64,000 nt of DNA, from contig BLAL01000242.1 in assembly GCA_015698045.1 (NCBI GenBank), forward strand, positions 1,059,001 through 1,123,000. Reading direction: 5' to 3'. Source of the stretch: Rhizophagus clarus. Taxonomy: Eukaryota > Glomeromycota > Glomeromycetes > Glomerales > Glomeraceae. Numbering within the stretch: the first letter of the stretch is position 1; every line of letters begins with the position of its first letter. A program made the position numbers and the translations under genes. Of the stretch, positions 36,240 to 48,840 are shown in pieces. Below the pieces are notes generated by a model, which made no database searches, was not told where the DNA came from, and saw only the letters and a program-made list of their open reading frames with translations.

Positions 36240-37440
36240 CTCCTTAGACGCGAAATTTTGAAATTTTTTTTATTTTTATTCTAACGAACTTTACTAACAG
36301 TTTTTTATAGACGGCTGGTTCTTTGGGATATTTGGTCGCGTAGAAACTTAATAAGAGGGTGAATGGTTTTATTAATTATTCGTTTAACGAACATTTTACT
36401 AACGTTTCAACTTTCTCTTTTTTAGATAGACAGGCCTTGAACACATGGAAATTTAACATGAAATCGAAAATTTCTTAAATGGCAGGAAGGGTCTTTGGAC
36501 GTGTGAAATTCCGATGGGCTATTTTCATGTTTTTCTATAATCATTTATGACAACGTTAACGAACAGTACTAATAGTTCGTTTCTTTTTCTTTTTTTAGTG
36601 GCTCTGATTTGGACGTTAGTTAAGTATTTTAACAAAACAGCTAATAACAAACGTTTCATTATTTTTTTTTTTTATATTCTTTGGAGTATCTAGACGCATA
36701 AGAAATTTGGTGAGTGAATATTTTTCCTTTGAATTAATTTGATTAATGAAACGATTGCTAACGTCTCGTGCTTTTTATCTTTTAAGTGACTTTTCGGCTT
36801 TTTGGATGTACGGTTGGTGTTGTTATTTTTAGCTTAAATTTTTTTTTAACGAACTATTGCTGACAGTTTATTTTTTTTATTATAGATTGCCAGTTTCAAT
36901 TTAGAAGCGTGAAATGTTAACGTTTTTTTTAGTAGTCATCTGTTCAAATTTGAATCCAGATCTCAGGTAAGTTTCGAAGAAAAATATGAAAACTTTAATA
37001 AAAAACTTTAAAAAAATTATCTTTTAAATATCATTGATTTTGATACGAGGATCCATAAAAATTTATTTAAAAAAAATTATATTGACGTATTTTATTAAGT
37101 TTTTTTTAAGACTTTGTATACCGATTTCCCAGGTAAAGACTAAAATTTTTCTAAAACATTGTTAAAAAAAGGTTTTAACTTTTTTTACGCTTTTGTGGGA
37201 AATTTAGTTTCTTTCCAAAGCTCCAATACTTGATAAGTCTTTGAAGACAACTTTTTTTTTCCTAAAAAATAACATTTTCTTCTATTTTTTATAGGTCTCT
37301 GGAAAATGTTTTATCCGACTTTCTTGGAAGAAATTTTGAAGTTATTTATTGAAGGATTTTCTTCATTTATCACTCGATACATATTGGACTTATCAGGTAA
37401 GTAATTTCTTACATTTATAATTTTAGTTCGTTAAATTATG
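36240..37440 (+). repeat. Tandem exon/intron-like modules, locus 2
   Basis: At least five repeated modules of the form AACGAAC..TACTAAC or a variant, pyrimidine tract, TTTTTAG or ATAG, then a short exon-like piece with TTTGGA(C/G)GCGTGAAATT-type words. Acceptors end at about 36310, 36425, 36598, 36775 and 36884. Donors CAG-GTAAGT occur at 36966 and 37397, with CAG-GTAAAG near 37131. The modules diverge from one another, and most exon-like pieces contain stops. Confidence 0.45.
37295..37396 (+). CDS. Possible coding exon within the element
   Basis: A 102-nt segment lies between a good acceptor (TTTTTTATAG ending at 37294) and a strong donor (CAG-GTAAGT, GT at 37397). One frame is fully open and reads L-W-K-M-F-Y-P-T-F-L-E-E-I-L-K-L-F-I-E-G and continues to L-D-L-S, an amphipathic or hydrophobic peptide of about 33 residues. 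Neighbouring exons could not be joined with confidence. It may be a relic of an element-encoded gene. Confidence 0.3.
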
Positions 37441-37756
37441 TAGTTTTGCAAATTTTAAAGAGGTCTTCATAATAGGTTAAGTACCACCTGAAGTACGCAT
37501 TATCCTGCAAATATAATACTGTATCTTGATAATATTCCGTTTGCATTCAATAAATTTACAGAGTGCTTTTGAATAATATCTGTATAAATCATCTAATAAT
37601 ATTCAGTTTAAATTTGTAAAATTTACAAAATTTACCGAGTCTAATTTGGGTGTTTCCGGAATCCGGATAATAACATAAATATTATTCCGGAACATTTTCG
37701 GAATACAAAAACCAGATAAAATCGGTGTATATTCATAAAAATTTTTTATAGGGAAT

Positions 37757-38640
37757 ACGTGAAAAAAAAACCCTGAGAAAACGTTAAGATAGTTTTATAT
37801 TTTGTCTTAAAAATGGTAATAGACAATATCATTAAATAGACGTTACACAACAAGTTACACAACAAATTAAACTTTCGTACTAAACTAAATAGTAGTATTT
37901 TTAACTAAAAAGAGATTATAACCCATAATGATAACGACTCATTATTTGTTGAAATAAACGTATGACAGTAAAAAAAAAATTGATTGATTATATAATAAAC
38001 AAACCACTGGTAATCCACTTATTCGATCGTGGTTGAAGTACGAAGCGGTTTGGACACAGCATGATTTCGGATAAGGCAATATTTATATTTTATATGCGAT
38101 ATTTTTAAATTTTCTAAATGTGTACCTGTAACGCGTTTCACAATTTATTACGGAGTCATCATCATCAAAACATTGCCGATATATGTCATGTTAATCACGC
38201 GGCTAAATGTAATGATAGTGTTTAAATAAAATCAAATAAGCCAAATAATGCAATACATGCATATATAATTATGTATATAATTACTATAATATAATAAAGA
38301 ATCAATAAAGAACATTATGATACAGTGTTAGCCATTTGTATTCTTTTGGTTTATCCATTGGCGTAAATCATTTGCATGAAAAAATGTATATATGCACACT
38401 TATTGTATATGTGCACACTTGTTATTTTTATTGTAAACCATATAATTGATAAATCTTATATATATATAAAAAAAAAATCTTATAAATTATCCTTAAAATA
38501 ACGATTACTACGAAATTGTGTGTTTGTGAATTTTTTCGAAGTCGAAGTTTTGTAAAAAGCAGATCTAATTTCTATAATCGAAAGTATTTTCATTGAAAAA
38601 AACAAAAATGTTATTGCCAGTAATTTAATATCGAAACGTG
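37757..38640. other. AT-rich intergenic region
   Basis: No gene or clear repeat is seen apart from short TATA runs near 38455-38470 and a duplicated TATATGCACACTTATTG-like word at 38388-38425. Confidence 0.4.
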
Positions 38641-39012
38641 TTAATCTTCCTTTCTGGAAGATTCGTTATTTATATTTTTGTTGTTATTATTGCAATTTTG
38701 AGTTGTAAAATTCGCCAATCTTTGTAGACTTCCTAAGGTAAAATTCGACAGATCGTACTCTAATTCGCAAGGAATATTATTTAACGTAAATTTCGCACGA
38801 AACATGGAGATTTGGTTAGATTTTTTAGGAAAGTTTTTCTGAAAATTATTGACTATTTCTTCTATCCTATTTACTTTATTACTGACATAACTATTAGTTT
38901 CTTTACAATCGGGACAAAGCTTAGGAGGTTTTCTTTTAATTCTCCTGCCGATTGTATTGAGACCGATTTTCTGAACGTGTGATGTTCTTTGCTTATAATT
39001 TTTTGACGACAT
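38641..39012 (-). CDS. Small CxxC protein, clustered family member E
   Basis: 123 aa, function unknown. It keeps basic R-R-I-K-R-K-P-P-K (23-31), Cys33-P-D-Cys36-K-E-T, then has a four-residue deletion that removes the third cysteine (N-S-Y-V-S-N-K-V instead of N-D-C-V-x-x-x-S-N-K-V). The helix V-N-R-I-E-E-I-V-N-N-F, core A-K-F-T-L-N-N-I-P-Cys82-E-L-E-Y-D-L-S, S-L-Q-R-L-A-N-F and T-T-Q-N-Cys107 are intact. The tail is Asn-rich and charged. Loss of the third Cys while the other four are kept suggests the third is dispensable. The shared upstream motif is present at 39031-39050, 13 nt closer to the ATG than in A and B. Confidence 0.75.
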   Translation of the reverse strand: MSSKNYKQRTSHVQKIGLNTIGRRIKRKPPKLCPDCKETNSYVSNKVNRIEEIVNNFQKNFPKKSNQISMFRAKFTLNNIPCELEYDLSNFTLGSLQRLANFTTQNCNNNNKNINNESSRKED

Positions 39013-39030
39013 TAGGGTAAAATTGTTTCG

Positions 39031-39050
39031 AAAATTTACATATGTATCTT
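39031..39050 (-). promoter_or_regulatory. Copy of the conserved family upstream motif (member E)
   Basis: AAGATACATATGTAAATTTT (minus sense) differs by one base from the copies upstream of A and B and lies 19-38 nt before the ATG. The flanking sequence between motif and ATG has diverged, so conservation of the motif itself is notable. Confidence 0.45.
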
Positions 39051-41295
39051 TTTTTTGCCTTCTCTTGGTTTATCAACATGGTGTATTTATATAAGTTAAA
39101 TATGATAATATTTGTTTATTTTATATTATAATGTATTATATGAATTCTATTTTCATATATAGTATAGTAAATAAACATTAATAATGTTATTATTTCCTGA
39201 TATTATCACATTTAACCATTACTAGTTACCGATCCGCTAGACACTAAAATTGATTGATAATTTTTGTCGATTTACAAAGTTGTTCCATGTAATTATACTA
39301 TAGAAATATGGAAAATAACACTAATTAATAATCACAACAAGTTTAAATAGTCTCAATGAATTAATTATTGATCAAAAATTTCCTCCTTTTTTTTTCCTTT
39401 TTTTAACATTAGATTTAATCAAAATAGCAATGCAAAAACTCCGACTTATTTTATTTGCATTTTTATTAGATCAGAGTTTCTAAAAAAAAATTACTATGAG
39501 TCATTTAAGTTATTGCACATGAAAATGCTGTACGACCATTTATTCATAGTAATTATACTAACAATGTATGCATTAAATTTAGCAGGTAATCGCCAAAATA
39601 CATATACTGATAAAGGTTCATTTAGAAATATTATATTTTGAAAACAAATTGTTTGTTTATTATCCACTTAAGCTTTTAAAATAGGAAACATTACCTAATT
39701 CGCACTTCAAATTATTTTATAAAATATAAATGGTAGATTCTTAATTAAATCCCATGTAAAGTTAATATTTTAATTCTCGAAATAATCATATTTTAATTAA
39801 ATTTGTACCAACGTTTCAAAATAAATATAATTAAAATAAAATAAGTGCCGAATACTATAAGTTATTGACAATAAAAATAGAAAATAAAGGATTACTTTTT
39901 GAAACTGTCAAATCAGTAATTACTAGAACGAGCGGTCTCAGCGTAGAAATAAATTGTTCTTCGCTACACTCCTGAATAATTATTTGTCATCAGGATCAAT
40001 AAATTTCTTCGAAGCGCAAAATTTCTGACTTCTATTTTTGTTTTGTGTCCTTAACTTATGCTAAGAATTCTGCTCATTCAATATCGAGACACAGTTATTC
40101 CATTCGTTTACATGTATTCTTAGTTACATCAAACATTAGTATAAAATATCCAAAAAATCGAACTGTATTTAGATCCATAAGTACTATTGCATAATTTATA
40201 ATTTGTATTTTTTTTTTTTTTTTTGATTTTTTTTGATGAGAGTTTGCTAGCTTTAACGCAAAATTATGTTGGGATTTCTTTGTTTTTTTTGTAAGGATTA
40301 TAACATTCTGTCATTCATTTTATAAGTAACTATGCATAAAATTTTATATTAGTAAATTAAAATCAATAAGTAATGAACGTACAGTATTATATATAATAAA
40401 TATAAACGCACTCCAATAAAAATTAAATAAAATATAATAATTAATTATTATAAACATAAATGTTTCTCATATCTATGGACTTATCTTAGAACGTCATTCA
40501 ATAAATTTAATAAGCATTAAATCACTTTTAACAGCTTTTTGGACTAATCATTTTATGAACCGTTATTTTCTTTTCCTTTTTCTTCCTAAAACTTTTAATA
40601 CATATGCAGGAGTTACTAATTCGTCAATATTCAACAACAACGCCTATAACCTCCTGACATTAAACAAATAATGAATGAGTTGCCGTGACTCGCGATTCTC
40701 GTTGAAATCTCACGACGCCAATAAATAGAGCACTGCATTGATCAAAGAATAAGGTTTACACTCCTTTGTGTCATTAAGAGTTACATCATGGTGCAGTGTT
40801 ATTATGCATGATTAATTTATAACTCTACAACTAAAAAAAAAAATTTGTTATCCAGCTCCATATTTCTGGGCGACACCGTTCGTAGGTTATATAAGAAGAT
40901 TTACACCAAAGCTGGACTGTAAAGGTGATAAAATAAAGCGCAATTATGAGTTACAACTACAATAAAATATCCAAAATAAATTTATTAGGACCGTTATTAA
41001 AGAATCATTTCATATAACGATGTAATTTTTCTTTATTGTATTATAAAATTTTATGAATCAAATTGAACTCCGAATTTATTATAAACAGGGTTGACGTTTT
41101 GGGCTAGTTCCTCAAAAATGTTGTTCAGTATAAATAAAAAAAAAAATAGCCGAAATATTTCTTTATTTACTTTCCTTATTCAAATATTATTAGTTTAACA
41201 GTTTAACAATATTAAAATAAATTTCTTTGTTTATGAAATGCAAGAAAGCCAACAAGTCACATTTAAGGCTGAATTTAAAGTTGATTAAATGATAA
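39051..41295. other. AT-rich intergenic region
   Basis: No gene is supported; a poly-T run occurs at 40207-40225. Confidence 0.4.
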
Positions 41296-41470
41296 TAGGC
41301 CTGTTCAAGTCTGGTCGGTCGAGGTTGAGGTTGGTTGAGGTTAGTTTGAAGATTTTCTTGCATTGTTTACATCACCCGACCTTTATAACCCAATATTTGT
41401 TTTGAGTTTTTAGGGTGAATATTTCTCACAAACAGGACTGTTATTTTGTTGTGACCAATGAACAGGTCTA
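41296..41470. mobile_element. Possible small MITE with TAGGCCTGTTCA ends
   Basis: A 175-bp segment has near-perfect 12-bp inverted ends (TAGGCCTGTTCA / TGAACAGGTCTA) and GGTTGAGGTTGG repeats inside. Flanks show only a possible 5-bp TAATA duplication if the element starts at GGCC; no 8-bp duplication is seen. A similar word, TAGGCCAGTTCA, occurs alone at about 45070. Confidence 0.4.
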
Positions 41471-42330
41471 ATATTCGCTTTTAGCTTTGTTCGATCAGAC
41501 GCAGATAGCAAATGGGCTAATATAATGATTTTGTGAAAGATTGTTAAGCAGCTAACAAGATAATCACAGATATGATAATGTAATTACTAATTTACAGTGA
41601 ATGACTTCTATCTACGTATTGGGATTTTTCTGATTTGAATGAGATAAATTTTCGTACCATAATAATAACTACGGAATTCGGATAAATGTTTTTTATCCGC
41701 GTGCTAATCGCTTTTTTATCAAATGATGCGGCATAATACATACATTAAAATCTATTTTAAGTAATTTCCATTTGATATCAAGTGTGAATATATTTTAATG
41801 AAAGAATTTCCCCTCACTAAATAATTTTTATCACGTATAAATATTATTAGTAACAAATGAAACATAAATCTTTTTTTTTTAAGTTACTCCTTATTTTCGA
41901 TGATAATAAATAAATAAATAAATATTATAGTAAACCAAGTATAGAAAGATCATGAATGTGCCTTCGCACGATTTAAAATGGAGAGTACAGCTGCAGTATT
42001 TCATGGTAAATGTAAAGTTAAAAATAGTAGGAAAATATAATCCAATTTTTAGGATTCATGTAACGCAATTAAGTCTACAAGAGACCATATTCTTATTCAT
42101 AAATAGAGAGGAACTTCAAATTATAAAAGTGGTGGAGGTATGAATTTTTTATACAAAATGGTACCGTATAACAGTGATTAAAAACCTCTCATTGATGTGC
42201 TCTATAAAAAATACCCGTCTCAATATAACGGATAAATTGATTTAACCTGGGTGTTTTTAGCCAGCTATACGCGGAGATCAGCAATCACGTGATTGTTACT
42301 AATTGAACACTTACCGATTATGGAAATTTC
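41471..42330. other. Intergenic region
   Basis: AT-rich. A 63-codon ORF at 41952-42143 is followed closely by a GTATGA donor-like sequence, but nothing else supports it as a gene. Confidence 0.35.
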
Positions 42331-44412
42331 TCTTTTGAAAAACTCTCTCCCGTACGGTACAATTTTTTTTTCGACGTTCGTAAGAACACTATAAACTTTT
42401 ACCGTACAAGAGCCTAAGGTACTCCCAGTGTCATAGTAGAGTTGTTCACCACACTACACGAAGACAAGTTACGTTCACACAAAAGGCCAACCTCTTTTTT
42501 ATACGACCGTTTGGTCACTTTTTCACCTTTCGCCTTTTCCTCCACCTTAACGTTTACCCTTCGTATTCTATCATGAATATAAGTAGCCCTTGTTCGAAGT
42601 TCACAAGCTCACCCGATAATATACTCACAAGTACTAATAGTAATAAAGGACCTATTAGTCCTTCTAAACTTTCTTTAAAAATTTATCGTCCTTCTAAGCT
42701 ATACAATTTTCGTACGGCCTTCCGTTGTGTAGAAAGTGCCAGGTCACATGACAATAGATCTACCTCTATACAAAAAAATTTTTATTACTATTTACGGCTG
42801 ACAGATAGTGATCTGATACCCCCTTTTTCATATACACTAATAACGCCGATCCTTCAATTAGCAAGTCAAAACGTGAATTTACTTCCACAAGTAGGAAACC
42901 CAACGTGAAATATATCATTAGTAATTATCTTACACATGTTTTTTCGGAACATGAATACATAACGTATCAGAACAACGGCCTGCAAGTCCACAGATTTCCA
43001 AAAAAAATAGTAGACAAGTACTTCAAGAGACTGCAGCAGCTATTGATGGACAAGCTGCATGCATTATCACGTCGTACCTCGTTAAACAATTCGTCCAACA
43101 AAGGCACTTCAACATATATCAAATTTAGTTTTAAAAAAATGGTCATTTACTTTGGTTTTTACTTTAGATGCACGCCAGAACGACGAGAACATGAACACTG
43201 CAAGAACGCCGCCCACCGAGTTTTTTCAAACGAACGTTGGCGATGTGCACATCACAGTAAATTCATTCATACACCTCAGAAAAGCGCTTATATAGTGAAA
43301 AATGATCCTCAGTACAAAAAGCAAGCGGATAACATAGCAGATAACCAGATAGATAAGCGCGTCCATAGCACCCGGTTAGGGATAAGCTATGATGTCACAA
43401 TCAGAAAGTTTAAACAATTTGACAAGAAAACACAAGATCAACTAAGAGGAGAAGGAAAATACTTCAAACTCTATAAAAACCTACAATTTGATATCAAGCG
43501 CAGTAAAGAACAAATTAAACGTTGGAACAGAGTCACCCGAAGAGTTTACCACTGTCAAAAAAGTTCGTCATCTAACGGCCAGGGGGAGTATACGCCAATG
43601 TTAATATCGGATGATCCCTCCGACGTCGTCATCAAAACTATTCATCACCTGTCGTGGAAACGTTACCGTCACTTAAAACAGAAGACTCTCCCGCTTCTAC
43701 AAGGCCACAGAGCCATAATAATGCAATAGTTAAAAACAAAGACATAGGCGTTAGTTACACCTTCAGTAATCGTTACAGTGTTTTAGACTGTGATGACATC
43801 TTTATGGTACGAAGTACTAATCGCAATTTTAATGTTCAGGAGCAATCGCCCGCTATTTCTCGTTTATCACGTTTAAACCCTAATAACAACCTTCCGTCAC
43901 AAGTTTCGTCAGCGTCTACCTCCCGCGTTCGCGCGAGAGCTGCTAACACCAAGTCACCCTCTTAAGGCGTTTCGCCACAATTAACCCAACAATTTGATAT
44001 ATCATTCCAAATATGACAGAATTTACATTTGGCACGATTTTTCGTGAAAGAATAATTCGGGAACCGACGTAGCTCCGCATTGCTACGTCTAGCAACTTTT
44101 TACACAACGGCCCGTGGTACAACCATTTAGTTAATCGAGATAGTTATTTAACATTTAGTTTAGATTAAATCTTATTTTTTGGGTGGGGGTATAAAGGTGC
44201 TTAAATTTTCCTTTTCGTGGTCCGTTCAGATACCCTTATTAAAAGGCTATCTGCGCATTTTTATTCCATTATCGGGAGCGAGGCTGGGGTTTTCCTTGGT
44301 TAATTCTTTATGAACATATTTTTAACTGTTTATCTTTTTTTTAAATTAGTTTCTTGTATGTATACATATTGATGACTCAATCCCTCACTTAAATAAATAA
44401 ATAAATCTTTTG
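42331..44412 (+). mobile_element. Second ORF1-like non-LTR retroelement with AAAT tail
   Basis: A block visibly less AT-rich than its flanks contains a broken ORF (42573-43965) and a roughly 430-bp 3' UTR. It ends in an (AAAT)n tail at about 44391-44405. A 7-bp direct repeat TCTTTTG (42331-42337 and 44406-44412) is a possible target duplication but is weak in this AT context. As with the 1.1-2.9 kb insertion, no reverse transcriptase or endonuclease is present. The 3' UTRs of the two elements are not alike, so they are different families. Confidence 0.5.
42573..43965 (+). pseudogene. Frameshifted ORF1-like gene of the retroelement
   Basis: Three open segments in three frames follow one another: 42573-42908 (111 codons), continuing at about 42905-43729 (274 codons, no ATG at its start) and 43654-43965 (103 codons). 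The end-to-end arrangement with short overlaps indicates one ancestral protein of about 460 aa broken by two frameshifts. The middle segment has a Cys/His cluster (R-C-T-P-E-R-R-E-H-E-H-C-K-N, later R-W-R-C-A-H-H) that could bind zinc, and a basic region. The last segment is Ser/Arg-rich. I do not recognise the family; programmed frameshifting is possible but less likely than decay. Confidence 0.5.
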
Positions 44413-47400
44413 CAATATATTATATATAAATGTATACACATTTTTTTAAATGAAAGTTTAATTTAAAAGGCCTATAAATAATATCATAATTAATAGAATT
44501 GTTAGGATTTCTGTGTTTTTTTTCGCAGTAAATATGCACATACTTTACTTTATCATATTCTATCTCCATGTATCGTACTTACTTAAAAGAAGACACTTGC
44601 CAATGGTTTATTGAATTTTACAAAGATTCAGTTTATTATAATTACATTTTTAAAATTTTTAACAGTAAAGTCATAAAAAACACAATTATGATAATGTATG
44701 AATATTATAATATACTTGTCAAGAAAATCATTATAAAATGAACTAGATGAATGATTCTTTAGGATGATGCCATAATGTTTTTTAACATAAACGTTTTTGA
44801 AAGTTATTAGAGATCCACATTATACATTTTTATTAAAATATAAATTCAAATTTCAAACCAATAGCAACCCTCACTTTTTAAAGTCTAGTTTCTTGTTAAA
44901 ACGTTCAGTCAAATAAGATCATACAGATATTCATAGACCGATATGTTGATATGATAAAGTGGAGTAAAAAATATGTAAATGAAAATTTTTATAGGAAAGT
45001 ATATATAAAGCTTATAAAGTGAGTTAAAAATAATAAAAATTAAATATACAAAGCTTATTTATAATGTTATTAGGCCAGTTCATAATTGTTTGATCGGGAT
45101 TTTTGATCACGTGTTTTATTGGTTAATGTAACCCGACCAGACGTGTACCAGCAAAACTGTTGGTCGGTTCTGTTGACCGATATGGCTACTCCCCATCCAA
45201 TAATATGTATTTATAAATTGATGAATTCAGTCATAGCTGAGGTCAGATAACAATAACATAATATCAATATTTTCTAAAACAATTTAAACATTTCTAAATT
45301 TATATTTGTAGGGCCACACTTATTAATTCAGGTGAAGTCCTCCTTTATGGTCTATATAGTTCCACAGATTCTACTACAACCGACGCCGAGATGTGCCTGA
45401 CTGTCATAAATTTGGCTTCGCATTTTCATTAATATTTGTGTAATGTTTAACATCTTGGAAAAAATTTTTGCGTTTTTTAAAAAATATTATAAGGAATATG
45501 TACTTCTGCATACTTTAAACATTAAAGAATAAAATATTCAATACTTTTGCACAATATTATTAATTTGTACAGTATGTCCAAGTATTATTACAAAAAAATT
45601 TATAACTCCACGAATATTTAAGCTAGTCACATAAAAATCAACATATAAAGCTTCAATATTCACAGAACAATATTACTTAAGATTATTTCACTTGTTTCTC
45701 TTGATTAAAGTGTTCAAAATTAAAAATTATGACTTGAAGTAAAAACGTCTTAGTATTATGAAAAAACCAAAAATTAATACAAATTAATAAAGCATTCCCA
45801 TACCTAATAAACAACTTCCTATACTGACCTGTCTAAATGGTGAAATTATGTTGTGAAATCTATATAAAACGCGTTTGTTATGAATTTATGAAATAGTTAT
45901 AGCTTTATAATAGTATTTTATACCTGAAGCTCTGCTGCTGGTAAAAATGTTTAACTTTATTAAATAACAAAACTTTAAAATATTAAATTATATTTTAAAG
46001 CACGAAAAGAGGAAGAAAGAGCGAAGAGAAAATTTTTTTCTCGCATTAAACGATGAACCAATCAAATTCTCCTTTGTTTGTCTCTGTTAATACAGTCAGA
46101 CAGATTGACATTTTGGCGCAACCTGTCACACATATTCAATCGTGATACATACAGTAGCTCATGTATGGTGACGTTTAAGGAGGGATATAATCACGTAAGC
46201 CGTTAAAAATCGTGCGATCTAACTACTTTTTAGATGCAGTAGTGAGGGCCTAGATATTTATTTTTGGAATGAAAAAAATCTTTTCTTTTAATTTTATCCA
46301 ACATCTATTCATCTTACGTTTCTAAGTAACTGTACTAACTTAAATAAGAAGTTTATACAATTTCATAACCATAAAAGGATCTATCAGCTAAGCCACATGA
46401 TGCAAAAATCATAAGTTCAAAAAAAAAAAAAAAATCATCTTACACATATTATATATTTGTTGAGTTAAAAATTTAAATTTTTATGCCAAATATAAATAAT
46501 TCGAAATTTTAGAAAGCCGGTGAATTTCAAATTTTATTGGTCAAAAAAAAAAAAAAAAAAAAAATTTTTTTTAGTTTTTTTTTTTTGTGATTCTATTAAA
46601 TATAATCGCGTGAATAACTAACCTGATAAGTATTATTCGGATATCTTCGCTTTTTGCCGAATCTTGTTTAATAAAAGAAGCGTTCAATCGACTCGGCTGT
46701 GAAATACACGACTCCCAGAAGTATAACCAATACTAAGTTCGTTCGTTATTAATACCGATTTATTTAAGTCCAAAAAAGATATATGGAACGAGATTGGTCC
46801 ACTAACAATACAATTTAGAAAGGTAGACATGAGTGTATTGGTTTTACGTTTTTTATTCATGTGTTCTATTAAATATTGACACAAACCAAAATTTATTTTA
46901 ATTTGTCCAATTCAAAGCATTAATTTTTTTTATATATCAATTAAAAAAAAAAAGATGGGATCGGTTCAACAAACAATATTGGCACATAATTATCAGAACC
47001 AATATCGTCATCGTTTCATCTGTGTGGATCGGGTAATCCGTTAATTTTTTTTTTATCACAACTTTGTTAATGGCGATAAAGAATTATTAGGTACGAAAAA
47101 GGAAATTTCCATGCTTCAATATAGGTTGTTTATTTAATATTCGGAGTCAAATTAGAAGAGATTTAATTATTTGCATTATTTGTTCTTAATAAAAATTTTA
47201 CATTATCATTCTGTATAATTATTAATGTTTTATTTAATTATTTCAGTATACTTACTTCATTGAATAAGAAATGGTCCCATGATCAATAAAAATGGCAATC
47301 AAATTTAATTAATGTTAATAAAATGGTAATCTTGGCGTTTGTTTGTGTTTACTTGTAAGAAAAGACGCCTCAAATTTTTCTATAAGAATTTTACGAAAAA

Positions 47401-48840
47401 ATATTATTCCGGACTATCGGATGATTTTCATAAAGTTGTCCGATTTTATCACACTTTAATGTTAATTTCTAATATGAAATTAATGAAATACTATCAGGTA
47501 TTGCTACAAAATTGGGTTTATGTTTCAATATTATTATTAAATTTTTTTTTTTAGGTGGTCCATATTTGCCGGCACGAGTTTGATATTAACCGGAAAAATT
47601 TGGCATGCACGGTGTATGTAATAAATCTGTTAGAAAAAAAATAAGAGCTATTTGATACGCGCAGTTATTATAAAGTTTATAGATTTCATTATACGTCATA
47701 CGGCATTTGATTAGTAATATTCGGTGTAACAAGATTTTTTTATATATTAATCATTACTATACTAAAATTCGTTTTACTGTAAAATCGGTATAACGCGAGT
47801 TCATTATCAAGCGAACCGATTGTTTCGGTAAATCTCTTAAGAAATAATATATAACGATATATTCACCCATTCACCCATTTATTTTGGCCGATTATGTACT
47901 GATTTTATTTATTCTTATTTAATAATAATATTTATTTGTTATTCTTATCTCCGTATATTCCGAAATTATTAAAGGATAAATGATAAGTGTTTGAAAGGAA
48001 CGCATCTTAAAACCAATCGGCGTACGTAAGGACAATATGAAAATGCCTTCTTTTATCATTATACCGATATATACAGATAAAGACAATCTCTTATCATATA
48101 ATTATGTAGAATAATAATATACTTTTCTCATTTATAATCGATGCATATATTATATCATAAATTTTAATTTTCTCCGATTTCTTCCGAATTAACACATTAA
48201 TTAATGCGGCGCAATGGATTTCCATAATTACACTCTCCGCAAATTAATCTTTGCTAATGCTTATTAATAATCAAACAAAGAAGGATTAACAAAACAAGCC
48301 ATTTATATTTACAGTCAGAACTCGATATAACGATTCGGGATAACCCGATTCAAACTTTACCAAATCAACTTATAATAAATTTATCAAAGTCATACAGTAT
48401 TATAAACCAGCCAGATATGTATTTAGCCGATACCATCCTAACTCTGGCTAGCATTAAATTAATTTTGTTCTGCATTAAGAGCACCAAATCATCTGATTAA
48501 TTTAGGTTTCTTAGAGTGGTTTGTAAGCGTGTTGAAATTTCACGCCAGGGCAGGCATAAATATACTCATTTTATTACGATAATTTCTGATAGGCACATTT
48601 TAAAAATTGTGTTATTAAGTTTTGCATAATAAGATCATTTATTTGTTTTACCGAATATTTGATATAACGAGTCTCAGTCAAAGCAGAAATTAATTTGCAT
48701 GAAGAATTTGATATGGAAAGTCACATGTTTTACACATCCGCCGCAGTTGCACTTAAACCCGCAGTAACTTTGCTTTATTAACACAAAATTTATTAAAAGA
48801 TTCAAGTTATTTTTATAAGAAACAAAATTACTTCGTCAAA
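44413..48840. other. AT-rich intergenic region
   Basis: No gene is supported. It contains poly-A/T runs (46420-46435, 46541-46587). Confidence 0.4.

Larger units (their letters stand above)
35764..37756. mobile_element. CCCTAT-ended DNA element with polypyrimidine and intron-like arrays
   Basis: CCCTATAAAAATTTTTT at 35767 is inverted at 37753 (AAAAATTTTTTATAGGG). Both ends are flanked by AAT (35764-35766, 37754-37756). Subterminal TTCCG/CGGAA words cluster at both ends (35790-35850, 37640-37720). The 1.99-kb interior holds a T/C-rich tract (36090-36190) and the exon/intron-like modules listed below. No transposase is recognised. It probably belongs to the same family as 13.6-15.2 kb and the lone end at 60151. 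Confidence 0.55.

Noticed and set aside
41952..42143. 63-codon ORF followed by a GTATGA donor-like site
   Set aside because: No second exon, homology or composition evidence; short ORFs of this size are common by chance here.
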